Shown: in pieces, positions 1-9,691 of the stretch
Layout of the letters: the number at the start of each line of letters is the position of its first letter
Numbering within the stretch: the stretch's first letter is position 1
From: Parnassius smintheus behrii
Taxonomy: Eukaryota > Arthropoda > Insecta > Lepidoptera > Papilionidae
Assembly: GCA_036936625.1 (NCBI GenBank)
Contig: JAUPFT010000016.1
Coordinates: forward strand, 42,734,766 to 42,798,765
Length of the DNA: 64,000 nt
Direction: 5' to 3'
Translations under genes and position numbers: made by a program
Notes under the pieces: generated by a model
The model's database searches: none
Told to the model about the DNA's origin: nothing
The model's input: the letters and a program-made list of their open reading frames with translations, nothing else

Positions 1-2
1 AA

Positions 3-605
3 TTTACTTCAAATGCTCCCTTCCGCCATACTACTTCCGTCATACGTGGTAGAGCCATGCTGCAGTTATACTGGTAGTATAGTTGTAGCACGAATGGGTC
101 GGCTCGACCGGGGAAGGACCACGCTCTCACAGAATACCAGCGTGAAATAGTAGCTTAATGCTGCTGTATTTCGTATGGTGAGTGTAGAGAACCGGAGACC
201 CTTTTTACTGTCCTCACGGGTGACAACGCATCTGCATTTTGATTCGTAATCGAGGATAGATGTAGATGTCTATGGGCCACAGCAACCACTTACCATCAGG
301 TAACTGTGTGCTCGTTTGTCACCCTATCCTACAAAAAAAAAAAAAACAAAAACTACTTTCTTTACTCAATGTAGTACTTCAAAGTACGTGTAGGTGGCGC
401 GTTTACAGAATTATTTCATATTTTGTAAAATTTGTTTTAAAAGATTTTTATCTTTGATTTATTTGAAAAACTCTAGAATGGGAGTACTGACCAATTGATT
501 TTGTATATCTTGATTTTAAGCTGCTATGGTTTTTTTTACAATTGCTATAATTCTATAATAGGTTGATGCAGCTCATAATGACGGAAGGAAGAATTTAAAG
601 TAGAT
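3..605. mobile_element. TIR (MITE-like) element interrupted by a SINE
   Basis: The sequence at 3-30 reappears in inverted form at 577-605 with about 80% identity. The shared core is ACTTYAAATKCTYCCTTCCG. This is the terminal inverted repeat layout of a small cut-and-paste DNA element. Between the arms lie a SINE (46-350) and AT-rich sequence with no transposase. The window edge cuts the left side, so no target duplication can be checked. The superfamily is not identified. Confidence 0.45.
46..350 (+). mobile_element. SINE family A, copy 1
   Basis: About 300 bp, beginning GTGGTAGAGCCATGCTGCAG. It runs through a conserved body (GGTCGGCTCGACCGGGGAAG, then GAGAACCGGAGACCC) and ends ...GCTCGTTTGTCACCCTATCCTA followed by poly-A. 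About fifteen relatives occur in this window. The 3' end resembles the tail of CR1/Zenon-like LINEs, which suggests LINE-driven copying. The head has weak tRNA-like boxes (TGGTAGAGCCA, GGCTCGACC). This copy has a short deletion just before the tail. Confidence 0.75.
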
Positions 606-1406
606 TATTTTCATTTATCTCTCATGTAATATTAATAGTAACGAGACTAATTATAATATTTTTTTAGAATATTGTTTGCATAATTATAAATCACATTAAA
701 AAAAGAATTGTTCTGAAAAAAAATCCGACGCACTATTGAAGTTTACTCCTTACGAACGATTATAAAATATATAGATTAGTAAATGTGGGTAAATGAACGC
801 ATTTTTATACTACTGAAAGCATGCATGATATATTTACTTATATTAATTATATAATTTATATTCATCAAAATATATTACATAGTCATGGAAACGTAAATTG
901 TTTACGTTTTCAATACTACGTTATGTAGTCATGGAAACATGAAAACAGGGTCCACTGAGATCACATTCGCATGAGTTCGTACCGTACTAGACAACAGACA
1001 CTCGCCTGCCTTGTACTCTTGTACTAGTATTTGCTTGAAATCCCGAGTCCCGACTAGTCTCGAGTCTCGAGTATTGACAGACAAAGATGGAAAGACTGCG
1101 GAATAGTGTAGTTACTTTTATGTGCATTGAAATTTGGTTCAAATTCAAATGTCTGACAAACTAATGAATTAGGCAAAGACGACCCGACAGTCTACGGCAA
1201 CAAAATACGAGTACGACGCGTAGGCACAGTGAGACTAGATGGATCGAGTATTATAAAAGTTGGAATAGGTGCAACCTAGTTTCGTTATATACTTAGTCCC
1301 TGGATCTGTTCTAGTATATACGCTTCATCTCTAGTATTATCACAGAATAAATAATAGTACTAGGTACTAGGCCTGGGTCGTATCGCGTTTTCTGAGAATC
1401 GTATCT
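606..1406. other. Unassigned AT-rich DNA (target region of BEL element)
   Basis: No convincing coding frame or repeat was recognised. The segment continues on the far side of the BEL insertion at 11339, so 606-1411 joined to 11339-12000 represents the pre-insertion locus. Confidence 0.4.
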
Positions 1407-1411
1407 ATATC

Positions 1412-3053
1412 TGAAAAAGACACAACGGACGGAAACTAAGAAACAGAAGCGGGGAATCGAGGCTTCTCTCGATCCGGCCTCCTATAACGCCTACGTTGGG
1501 TTCGGGAACAACGTATGTGATCTCCGCAACGGAGTAACACACTAGGGCGATAACCTCGTTCTTTTTCAGCAAGTAGGTTCAGACGGGGATTACGGGTCTT
1601 CCGAAGTCGTCCCGGTCCCGACGCCTTAATTCTTCGATGTGGACTGTGTAACTTAAGGGATCTTGGGAATGAAACAGCAATTATCTTCAAACCGTTCCGT
1701 GAGAGAGTAATCACTTTTCCCTATACTTTTCTTCTTGACTGCTGGTTTTCACTTTTCCCGAAGGATTTTCTTGATTTTCCGAACTATTACCCCGAACGAA
1801 TTGCAATAAAACCCGTTCACTAAGCTACCCCCAGAGCTATACGCGAAAGTGAGCCGCGCCATTCGCGTGCCTGCGCAACATAATAACATGAATTTGTACT
1901 ATTACTCTCTCACGTTTCACTTAATTTCTTTATTCACATAAATCATACATAAATATAAGTTATCTATCTAGATAGCACAAAACAATATCTACACCATGAT
2001 ATACATTATTTTTCCGTATTACAAAAATCCTTTAATTTATAAAACAAAATATGCCTACTTTACTCACAAATCCAAAATCCAAACTTCTTAAATATTTAAC
2101 ACAGAAAGTTAAAACAATGTTTCCCACTTGAATTTATACATATGTTAACTAATACAATAGTTTAATTTACATTTTCTCTATTTATTTCACTATTTAAAGC
2201 ACTTTAAATTTCTTATACAAAACTATCATTATATCACTTATGCACAGGAATTTTCACATAAAAATAACACAGAATTCACCTTTTTAGCACGTACAATCAA
2301 CCTGAAATGTTTTACAAGTCATTTTTACATAAATTGCTGAAATTACAAACATTTTAAATTTTTACATATTCGGCCTCCTAAGGGCGTGGTCAGCGTGCTT
2401 CCGTGAACTCACACTATTTGAACAACTAACTTTGCACAGCTCTCGGCTATCAGAAAAAATGAAATTCTGAAATACACTTAATTTTAACAATATTATGTAG
2501 ACAAGCGCTTCTACATAATTTTCAAACTGTAGGAAACTATTTCTGATAAGACTCTTATTCGTTATCATGCTTCTTATCAGATAACAATACAAGTGAATGT
2601 TTTCATTAATCAATCATAACAAATAGGCATTTGTCTTCGTACAAAACGTATCACACTTACACAAGACAATAATAATTAATTTCCGTTAATTCTGTTTATG
2701 CACAGAGTGACTATCTCGTCCGGGGAACAAATCCGATCTCTAATTTCACTTTAATATTCTTACGAATTTACATCATTTGAAAGATGATTTCAACCGGGGA
2801 ACAAATCCGGTAACATAATTTATATCTCAAATTCCTTACGAATTTATTAAGCGATATTACTTAGGAAAACAAATAAACTAGTCCGGCCTGGGAGTCGAAC
2901 CCAAGACCTTCTTATCATTAATTCGACATTTCTTTAAGATTTAACTAAGCATTTTGTTATCAGAGCGTCGTGGCTCGATAATTTGCTTTTTAAAGCAATG
3001 CGTCATCGGTTGATTTAATAAACTGAAACATTCTTATAGGCGCGTCGCCAACA
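1412..3053 (-). repeat. BEL-1 3' LTR
   Basis: 1,642 bp, TG...CA bounded, matching 9692-11333 at a constant offset of 8,280. The six mismatches fall near 1648, 2432, 2438, 2719, 2852 and 2956. It contains two near-repeats of an ACCGGGGAACAAATCCGGT-type motif (about 2718 and 2795) and a tRNA T-arm-like stretch at 2885-2908. A 92-codon antisense frame (1436-1714) is shared by both LTRs, but nothing indicates that it is translated. Confidence 0.92.
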
Positions 3054-3064
3054 ATCTCCCCCCC
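3054..3064 (-). promoter_or_regulatory. BEL-1 polypurine tract
   Basis: Immediately inside the 3' LTR the minus strand reads GGGGGGGAGAT. This is the expected purine-rich primer for plus-strand DNA synthesis. The older BEL element has a similar tract at the same place. Confidence 0.75.
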
Positions 3065-3078
3065 GTGCGTTAGCACCA

Positions 3079-6000
3079 TCATTTGGGAGGCGTCGCGGGT
3101 ACCAGGACTATTATTCTGGATGTAGGTCTCCTCAAGATACCTGTGCTAGTAATGACGTCAACCACTCTGGTGTGACCGTCTGGTCCCGGTAACGTTCTAC
3201 TAATTTTGCCTTTCGGCCACGTATTTCGTGGCAACGAATGATCTATTATCAAAACAATATCGCCTTCTTTAGGTTCCATGAACTTTCCGTTATTACCTGT
3301 TCGCGGTATTAAGGTAGGCATGTATTCCTTCAGCCACCTTGTCCAAAAATGGTCGGCTAACCTCTGTGCAGCTTTCCAATTGAGTTGACCCGTCAGATGC
3401 CGCTCTAGAAATAATCCAGGTGGTCGATCACCACATGAGCGTCCCAGAAGAAAATGATTGGGTGTCAAACCCTCTTCAGGACTATCCATACTGAATGTTA
3501 CCAGAGGCCTGGAATTTACTGTGTGCTCTGCTTCTAAAAGCAACGTATGTAGAACCTCCTCTCGTGGGCTTCTTTCTCTGAGCGTAGCGGTCAACGCAAT
3601 TTTAATCGACCTTACTAACCTCTCCCAGGCGCCACCCATGTGCGGAGCTCCCGGAGGTATAAATTTCCATTTAATATATTTCTTAAATGACTCATTTTTC
3701 ATGCCCTCATGGCATTCTTCGCATGCTTTCAATAATTCTTTATTCGCAGCTTTGAAATTTGTCCCGTTATCGCTGTATATAACGGCTGGTTTTCCTCTTC
3801 TGGCGATAAATCGCCTCAACGCCATTATCATTGACGCTGGTGTCAATGAGGCTGCTAATTCCAGATGTACTGCTCTGGTAGTCAGACACGTGAATAAAAC
3901 ACCCCAACGTTTTTCGTGTCGCCTTCCTATAGTCACACTCATAGGACCGAAATAATCCACAGCTGAGCATGTAAAAGGCGGTTCATGATGAGCTATTCTC
4001 TCCAGAGGAATATTTCCTTGTGGCACGTTCTGCGGTTTGGATCTGTATGTCCTGCACCACTGGCAATGATGTGACACACTACGTACTACATTACGTAAGT
4101 TCAAGACATAAAATTTCTGGTTCACCTCATTTATCACCGTCTGGTGATTGGCATGTCCAAAATGATGATGAACTTCTCTAATCATCATTTTAACGATTTC
4201 GTGTTTACCGTCCAATATGACAGGTTTTCTACTTTCCTCGGTCAAATTAGACTTGAAAGGTAAACGTCCATTTAAACGGAGTAAGTTATCTTCTCCTATT
4301 TCCATAGATAATTTACTTAAGCGTGAACTTCTTTCAACGCTTTTGCCTGCTTTCAAGCACTTTATTTCCGAATAAAAACAGTCGTCTTGAACGAACTTCC
4401 AAATTAATAATTCCGCTTTTTTCAAGAGCGCTATGTCCAACGCGCCATCGGGTCCTTTAACCGACTTTGCTAAAACTTTGTTGGAACACATAACCGACTT
4501 TTCGGCTGCGTCGTCGGGTCCTTTAACCGACTTTCTTAAACTCTTGAATTTTTCTACCGCTTGTAAGATGCGTGTAGTTGCCCCAAGGAATTTCTTAAAG
4601 CTGCTAAATCGTCCGTAGTCGGGTAGACTTAACGGTTCTTGCTTTCTCAACGCATTTACGCCCTTTGGCGATTTTTCTTCACCTGTTTCTAAGCTTTTTA
4701 TGGTGTCCACTTGTTTGGGCCATAAATCAGGACTTTTCCTGAGGAATTCAGGTCCTTGAAACCAGCGATGACTTACATCGAAGGTGGAAGGGAAATTTCT
4801 AGTGGCGTCGTCTGCCACATTTTGTGACGTTGGAACCCATCGCCATTCACATGGTTTACTGTGATCTTCGATCTCAGCCAATCGATGAGCAACGAATGGT
4901 TTAAAGGCGCGAGGATCTGACTTAATCCACGCTAACACTGTACGTGAGTCTGTCCAGAATACTCTCTCGGACATCTCGTACTTGCTCTCTTCACTAACCG
5001 AGGCAGCCAGCCTGCTGCCCATAAGAGCTGCTTGCAATTCAAGCCTTGGAATCGAAATTGGTTTCAATGGCGCTACTCTTGCCTTTGCGGCGATCAGCGT
5101 AATCCGCCTTATTCCTAGCTCGTCCGTGGTGACGTAATACACCGCGGCAGCGTATGCTTTTTCACTAGCCTCCGTGAAAGTGTGTAGCTCTCCCTTGCCG
5201 ACGCCTTCAGCAACGGGTCTAGGTACCTCTAAATGACCTAATTTCTTCACTTCCGATATCCATTTACAAAATAACACGTGTAATTCGTGTGAAACTTCCT
5301 CATCCCAAGAGATGCCTGTCCTCCATACTTGCTGGATCAGCGACTTCCCTTGAATCGTTATGGGTGATGCGAGTCCCAAAGGATCGAAAACTGACATCAC
5401 AGCGCTAGTTATCTCCCTCTTCGTAGGCGGTCGTAAACCTTCCATCACCTCTTCCGGTGTGTTACGAAGACTTGTGGAGAAACTTATTATATCCCGTTTG
5501 ATATTCCAAATCAAACCTAACGTGCGCTCTGTGTGCTCTTTATCTCCCAGCGAAGCACTGTCGCTCTTATATTTATTTTCCATTTTACTTAAAACTTCGG
5601 GTCGGTTGCTAGCCCATCCCCTCAGTTGGAAAGAAGCATGTTTATGTAATTCATACATATCGTTTACTATCCTTTCGGCCGTCGTCACGTCGGGAAATGC
5701 CTGTAGATAGTCATCCATATAAAAATTGCTTTCCGTAGCGGAAGCTGCTTCTGGATAGATATGTGCGTTGTCCTGCGCATTCCTATTCTTTACATATATA
5801 GCAATGCAAGGTGATGATGCCGCTCCAAATATGAGTGACGTCATTCTATACTCTTCCGGTGGCGCGTCACGATTGTGCCGCCATAAGAATCGAAGGCTAT
5901 CCCTGTCTTCATCCCGGATTTTCACTTGCAGGAACATTTCTTTAATGTCTGCCATTACTGCCACGCTTCCTTCTCTGAATCGTAGCAGAACTCCGAACAA

Positions 6001-6258
6001 CGACTTCAATAAGTCCGGTCCGGTTAACAATGCATCATTGAGACAACGTCCGCCCGTCTTTGCGGCGGCGTCGAAAACTATCCTTATTTTCTTTTTTTGT
6101 GGATGAGTCACTGCGAAGTGAGGAAGGTACCACGTACGTGGGGAAATGGGAATATGGTTCGCTTTCTCTGCGTAACCATTAACGATGAGATTTTCAATTT
6201 GCTTCTCATATTCCTTCTTCAACTCGCTATTTTTGTCGAGCTTTTTCTCAATATTCAA
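3079..6258 (-). CDS. pol: BEL-1 pol: reverse transcriptase, RNase H, integrase
   Basis: A 1,059-codon open frame. The RT palm has FDAAAK at about residue 62 and the catalytic YMDD at 180-183. The RNase H region reads TFTEAS at 360-365, with further acidic residues E407 (PRLELQA) and D437 (FWTDS). The first acidic position is Glu here but Asp in the second BEL copy (TFTDAS). The integrase has an HHCC zinc finger (about 697-735) and a DDE triad at D768 (AVDYFG), D830 (SDNGTNF) and E879 (GGAWERLV). It ends in a BEL-type C-terminal domain rich in DGxTRVVDV and GILRRP motifs. The frame is continuous with the upstream gag-protease frame across one TAG codon. The start at 6258 is only the first start-like codon after that stop. 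Confidence 0.92.
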   Translation of the reverse strand: MNIEKKLDKNSELKKEYEKQIENLIVNGYAEKANHIPISPRTWYLPHFAVTHPQKKKIRIVFDAAAKTGGRCLNDALLTGPDLLKSLFGVLLRFREGSVAVMADIKEMFLQVKIRDEDRDSLRFLWRHNRDAPPEEYRMTSLIFGAASSPCIAIYVKNRNAQDNAHIYPEAASATESNFYMDDYLQAFPDVTTAERIVNDMYELHKHASFQLRGWASNRPEVLSKMENKYKSDSASLGDKEHTERTLGLIWNIKRDIISFSTSLRNTPEEVMEGLRPPTKREITSAVMSVFDPLGLASPITIQGKSLIQQVWRTGISWDEEVSHELHVLFCKWISEVKKLGHLEVPRPVAEGVGKGELHTFTEASEKAYAAAVYYVTTDELGIRRITLIAAKARVAPLKPISIPRLELQAALMGSRLAASVSEESKYEMSERVFWTDSRTVLAWIKSDPRAFKPFVAHRLAEIEDHSKPCEWRWVPTSQNVADDATRNFPSTFDVSHRWFQGPEFLRKSPDLWPKQVDTIKSLETGEEKSPKGVNALRKQEPLSLPDYGRFSSFKKFLGATTRILQAVEKFKSLRKSVKGPDDAAEKSVMCSNKVLAKSVKGPDGALDIALLKKAELLIWKFVQDDCFYSEIKCLKAGKSVERSSRLSKLSMEIGEDNLLRLNGRLPFKSNLTEESRKPVILDGKHEIVKMMIREVHHHFGHANHQTVINEVNQKFYVLNLRNVVRSVSHHCQWCRTYRSKPQNVPQGNIPLERIAHHEPPFTCSAVDYFGPMSVTIGRRHEKRWGVLFTCLTTRAVHLELAASLTPASMIMALRRFIARRGKPAVIYSDNGTNFKAANKELLKACEECHEGMKNESFKKYIKWKFIPPGAPHMGGAWERLVRSIKIALTATLRERSPREEVLHTLLLEAEHTVNSRPLVTFSMDSPEEGLTPNHFLLGRSCGDRPPGLFLERHLTGQLNWKAAQRLADHFWTRWLKEYMPTLIPRTGNNGKFMEPKEGDIVLIIDHSLPRNTWPKGKISRTLPGPDGHTRVVDVITSTGILRRPTSRIIVLVPATPPK

Positions 6259-6273
6259 CAGGCGACTTTCAAC

Positions 6274-6276
6274 CTA
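6274..6276 (-). other. In-frame TAG splitting the BEL-1 gag-pol frame
   Basis: The codon after ...PSNRA is TAG, and reading resumes in the same frame as VESRLLNIEKKL. In the second BEL element the aligned residue, seven positions before the shared IEKKL, is Gln. A single CAG-to-TAG transition explains the stop. It lies between protease and RT. Confidence 0.85.
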
Positions 6277-8790
6277 TGCTCTATTCGACGGCATGCACTC
6301 ATTGTCTGTGCGCCATAACAAAGCAGTCTCGTACCTATTATTAGGTATACGACGTACCGTTTTGTTCAAAATACTTAAAGCTCGTTCTTCTGGGTCGTTC
6401 ACGGGCTTTCTAGCCGACACTCCCAGAGATTCCAAACTAAAATAATCCTTGATCAATTTATCCATATCTTCCTCCTTCTTGGTGGAAATGTGGTTAACGA
6501 TCTTGATCGGTTTAATACCACCCGATATGTGACCATGTAAAACCCACCCAAGTTTGGTGAGCGATGCTACAGGTAGGTTCTTACCTCCTGAAATTAATTC
6601 ACGAGTAACTATGAGATGCCAATTGTCCTGACCAATTAATATGGTAGGTTTGGACCTCTCATACATCAACTCATCCTTAATCGGTGTCAAATGAGGACAC
6701 CGTTGCAATAATTCTCGGCTTACCGACTGCGGAGAAAGGTTAAGTGACTTAATTGTTTGTACACTTATCTCTTCCAAGTCGCTCGAATAAATGCCTTTTA
6801 TCTTAATGTTTAAGCGATACGAACTATCGTCGTTAATTCGCTTTCCTCCCACGGCTTCGATACGTAATCCCTCTTTACGTCCGCGAGGCGCTAATTTCTG
6901 AGCCATACACTCCTCTATGAGTGTCATGGTCGATCCCTCATCCAGAAGAGCTGTTGTCTTGACCTTTCCTCTAGGTCCATGCAACTCGACCGGTATAATC
7001 TTTAAGTATGCACATGCCAGTGCATTCACTGTACTAACAGTTGTAATCTGAGCATCTTTACCCCCCTCGTCCCCTTGTGGCGAGGTTTTTTCATTGGGGT
7101 ATCGGTGTAGCATTCGATGATGTGACATTCTACATCCCTCTACACCACATTTTTTCGCTTTGCACTCTAACCTCCTATGGTTAGGTGACAAACATTGGAA
7201 ACATACTTTCTCGCGAATATTCATGTCCTTAAACTTGTAACAACTCACTATAGAGTGCTCCTTGTTGCATATAACACACTTATGTGTTACCCGACTTACA
7301 GGCTTATCCTGGGTTGTCATAACCACCTGTCGGTTGTGCCCTTTACTATTTCGGCGTTCTAGACGCTCGCTCGAATTACTTCGGCGCATACAGCGCTCGC
7401 TCACGGCACATCTGCGTACACCTCCCTTTGCAGTGTGTACAGTTTGCTTCCTGAATTCAGGACGCTTCCTTTTTTCAGGCGCATTTTCATTGTTTAAGGA
7501 CGATCCAAATTGTTCACTCAATAAATTTAAAAACTTGGCCATCTTCTGTAACTCTGGCTCCAAAGGATACTGAGCTCGATATTCAAACCATTTAAATTTA
7601 ATCATAGTTCCGAGCTTCTCCACTATGCGGCTCACTAACTCCGGTGAGTACAAATACTGTGGTTGATTCAACGCTTGTATCGTGGCAACCACGTTCGTAA
7701 TACGACTTGCAAAAGATCCTATATTCCGGCAATCTTCTGCCAATCTTGGCATACGTTTTACATTCTGGATTTCGGCTAGAATGAGCATCTCAACCCTACC
7801 GAATCTTCTTTCGAGAGCGTTCATTATCTCTTCCGGTTCACACAAAGTAAACAACAACGACTTAACCGCTTCCTTAGCGGTGCCCTTTAATGCCCTCCTA
7901 AGGCGTGCGACATTCTGCACCCCTGAAAATTGGCTTCTCGTGTCTTCAAACACCGTTTTGAAAATTATCCATTCACCAGGGTCTCCATCGAACACCGGTA
8001 ATTCCTGGAGGAAATGAAGCTGGGAAGACTTATCTTTACCAGCTATTTTTATTGCACTCACAATCGCTTCGGTCAATTCTGACACCTCACTCGCGTGTGT
8101 TTTCTGTGCATTTCCTTGGTTGCGCTCGATCTCCGCCCCTTTGCGGCGTGATCCTTTACACGCTTCCTTATCAGTAACATCGGGTTGTGCTACACTAACC
8201 GGCGCGCTCATTATGGTCTGCTGAACCCAACTCCTTACGAAAGGTTCCACCTGAGTATTCCGCTCTTCATCATCCTCACTCGAGTCGATCTCCTCTTCTC
8301 GGTTGAGTCGTGCCAACTCCAATTGAGACTTAGCCAAGGCAGCAGCTGCCTGTGCTCGTTCGAGCTCTGAGCGTTCGAATTTAATCCGCGCCTCTAATTC
8401 GGCTTTCAGCCTCGCCGATCGCGATGACCTACTACCTCTTTGTGACCCTTTATCACTAGTGTGCCCGATTACTGTCCTTGATGATGCCGCTTCTTCGGTC
8501 CTTTGACCTACTTTTTCGACCACCGTTTCACTCCTGGATATAACGGATTGTTGTGCGGTGCTGGCCTGCGTACCACTGGTGTCCGTCCTGTTGCTTGTCG
8601 TTGCCATGGACGTCCCTGAGTCCCATGTGCATGTGGACGTGTCGGTGGTGGCTCCACTTGAAGGAATTGCTCCATTTGACGCAGTAGCTGTGGTCGCTTC
8701 AGATGGTTCCGCTTCTTTAGCTTTTCTTGAGAGCCCTGTCCTTGTCCTGCTCCCTTCGCTTCTCCCTGTCTGGTCTTGTGCCTTCTTCAT
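6274..8790 (-). CDS. gag: BEL-1 gag and aspartic protease
   Basis: 838 codons. Residues 1-125 are Ser/Thr-rich and of low complexity. A charged Ala/Glu coiled coil spans about 127-166 and is followed by an acidic patch. The gag core at about 258-410 matches the BEL family pattern (LPVFDGDPGEW..F...F). Cys/His knuckles lie at about 505-562 (CVICNKEHSIVSC and CFQCLSPNHRRLEC). The retroviral-type protease motif LLDEGS is at 615-620. The frame ends at the TAG described separately, after a protease-RT linker. The ATG at 8790 is the first Met followed by an uninterrupted frame, and the true start was not tested. Confidence 0.9.
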   Translation of the reverse strand: MKKAQDQTGRSEGSRTRTGLSRKAKEAEPSEATTATASNGAIPSSGATTDTSTCTWDSGTSMATTSNRTDTSGTQASTAQQSVISRSETVVEKVGQRTEEAASSRTVIGHTSDKGSQRGSRSSRSARLKAELEARIKFERSELERAQAAAALAKSQLELARLNREEEIDSSEDDEERNTQVEPFVRSWVQQTIMSAPVSVAQPDVTDKEACKGSRRKGAEIERNQGNAQKTHASEVSELTEAIVSAIKIAGKDKSSQLHFLQELPVFDGDPGEWIIFKTVFEDTRSQFSGVQNVARLRRALKGTAKEAVKSLLFTLCEPEEIMNALERRFGRVEMLILAEIQNVKRMPRLAEDCRNIGSFASRITNVVATIQALNQPQYLYSPELVSRIVEKLGTMIKFKWFEYRAQYPLEPELQKMAKFLNLLSEQFGSSLNNENAPEKRKRPEFRKQTVHTAKGGVRRCAVSERCMRRSNSSERLERRNSKGHNRQVVMTTQDKPVSRVTHKCVICNKEHSIVSCYKFKDMNIREKVCFQCLSPNHRRLECKAKKCGVEGCRMSHHRMLHRYPNEKTSPQGDEGGKDAQITTVSTVNALACAYLKIIPVELHGPRGKVKTTALLDEGSTMTLIEECMAQKLAPRGRKEGLRIEAVGGKRINDDSSYRLNIKIKGIYSSDLEEISVQTIKSLNLSPQSVSRELLQRCPHLTPIKDELMYERSKPTILIGQDNWHLIVTRELISGGKNLPVASLTKLGWVLHGHISGGIKPIKIVNHISTKKEEDMDKLIKDYFSLESLGVSARKPVNDPEERALSILNKTVRRIPNNRYETALLWRTDNECMPSNRA

Positions 8791-9670
8791 CTTGCAGGAA
8801 GGTGATTGTTGGCCTACGGTCCCTAACTGTCCCTACGGTCCCTACAATCCCTTACCTACAACCCTCTACACCCCAACCTAACACCACTACCCCTCCCCCC
8901 CCCTTATCTCCCAACCCTACAACCCTACTACCACCCTAACAGCCCTAACAGCCCTATCAATCCTGGACGGGGCCTACCGAGGTGAGCCGTCCAGGGATGG
9001 AGTCGTGCAGGAATGGAATGGAGGAAAGGTTTAGGAACTGTCCCGCCAAGGAATATGACGAAACAGTCGAGCGGTAGTGCAAGCGCAGTCTCGCTCGAGA
9101 GAACTGCTCCACCCGAAGGTGTTGTGCCAGAGCCCAACCGTTTGGCACCGTTAGGTGGTCGGGATGTATGCTGTGCTCGCCGCCCAATTGCCGGTGACGC
9201 CTCGTCCAAGCGCCCTCCTCCGGCCGCGATGCAGTCAGGTGCCCACGCGCACCCTCCCCCGGCAGAAGCAGCGGTGGATGCTTCTTCCAGCACCCTGATG
9301 ATCCGACAGGAAAATGCCGGACACGGTCGTCCGACAGGAAATGCCGAGCACGCTTGCCCGACAGGAAAATGCCAAGCCCTGCTTGGCCACGATGAGTGCC
9401 TTCACAAGACACCTGCGCCCGGCTGCGATACGTGCCCCATGCGAGCACACGCCCCCGGCCGCAATCCCGGTTTTCTTTCTTCCGGTAGTTCCAGGTCCAG
9501 TCCTTCAGCGCTGACGTCCTGGTCTTCTGGCCTTTGGTCCTATTGCTTCAGCTCAAACCTCCGGCTTCCTTCGGTTGCTGATCTTCACTCGGCTCCGAAG
9601 GTCTTCTTTTCCACAACCAGCAGTCCACAGCTGGTTCCTTGATCCAGCTGGCGGGGTTCGGGTGGTCTTT
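8791..9670 (-). other. BEL-1 5' leader, non-coding
   Basis: About 880 bp between the primer site and gag. On the plus strand, 8820-8960 is a C-rich run of ACCCTA/CAGCCCTA-like repeats. At 9304-9375 a unit of about 28 bp containing CCGACAGGAAAATGCC is repeated about three times. Overlapping frames exist on both strands but have repetitive, unfamiliar composition. A packaging or translational-control role is only inferred. Confidence 0.55.
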
Positions 9671-9689
9671 AATCCGGCTCGAAGGACCA
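9671..9689 (-). promoter_or_regulatory. BEL-1 primer binding site (tRNA-Tyr)
   Basis: The plus strand reads AATCCGGCTCGAAGGACCA, which equals the 3' end of an insect tRNA-Tyr plus CCA as I remember it (acceptor strand TCGAAGG). It lies two bases inside the 5' LTR, where minus-strand DNA synthesis is primed. Confidence 0.8.
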
Positions 9690-9691
9690 AT

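Noticed and set aside
1436..1714. 92-codon frame present in both BEL-1 LTRs (also at 9716-9994)
   Set aside because: It is duplicated only because LTRs are duplicated. There is no recognisable protein and it is antisense-rich, so it was not called as a gene.
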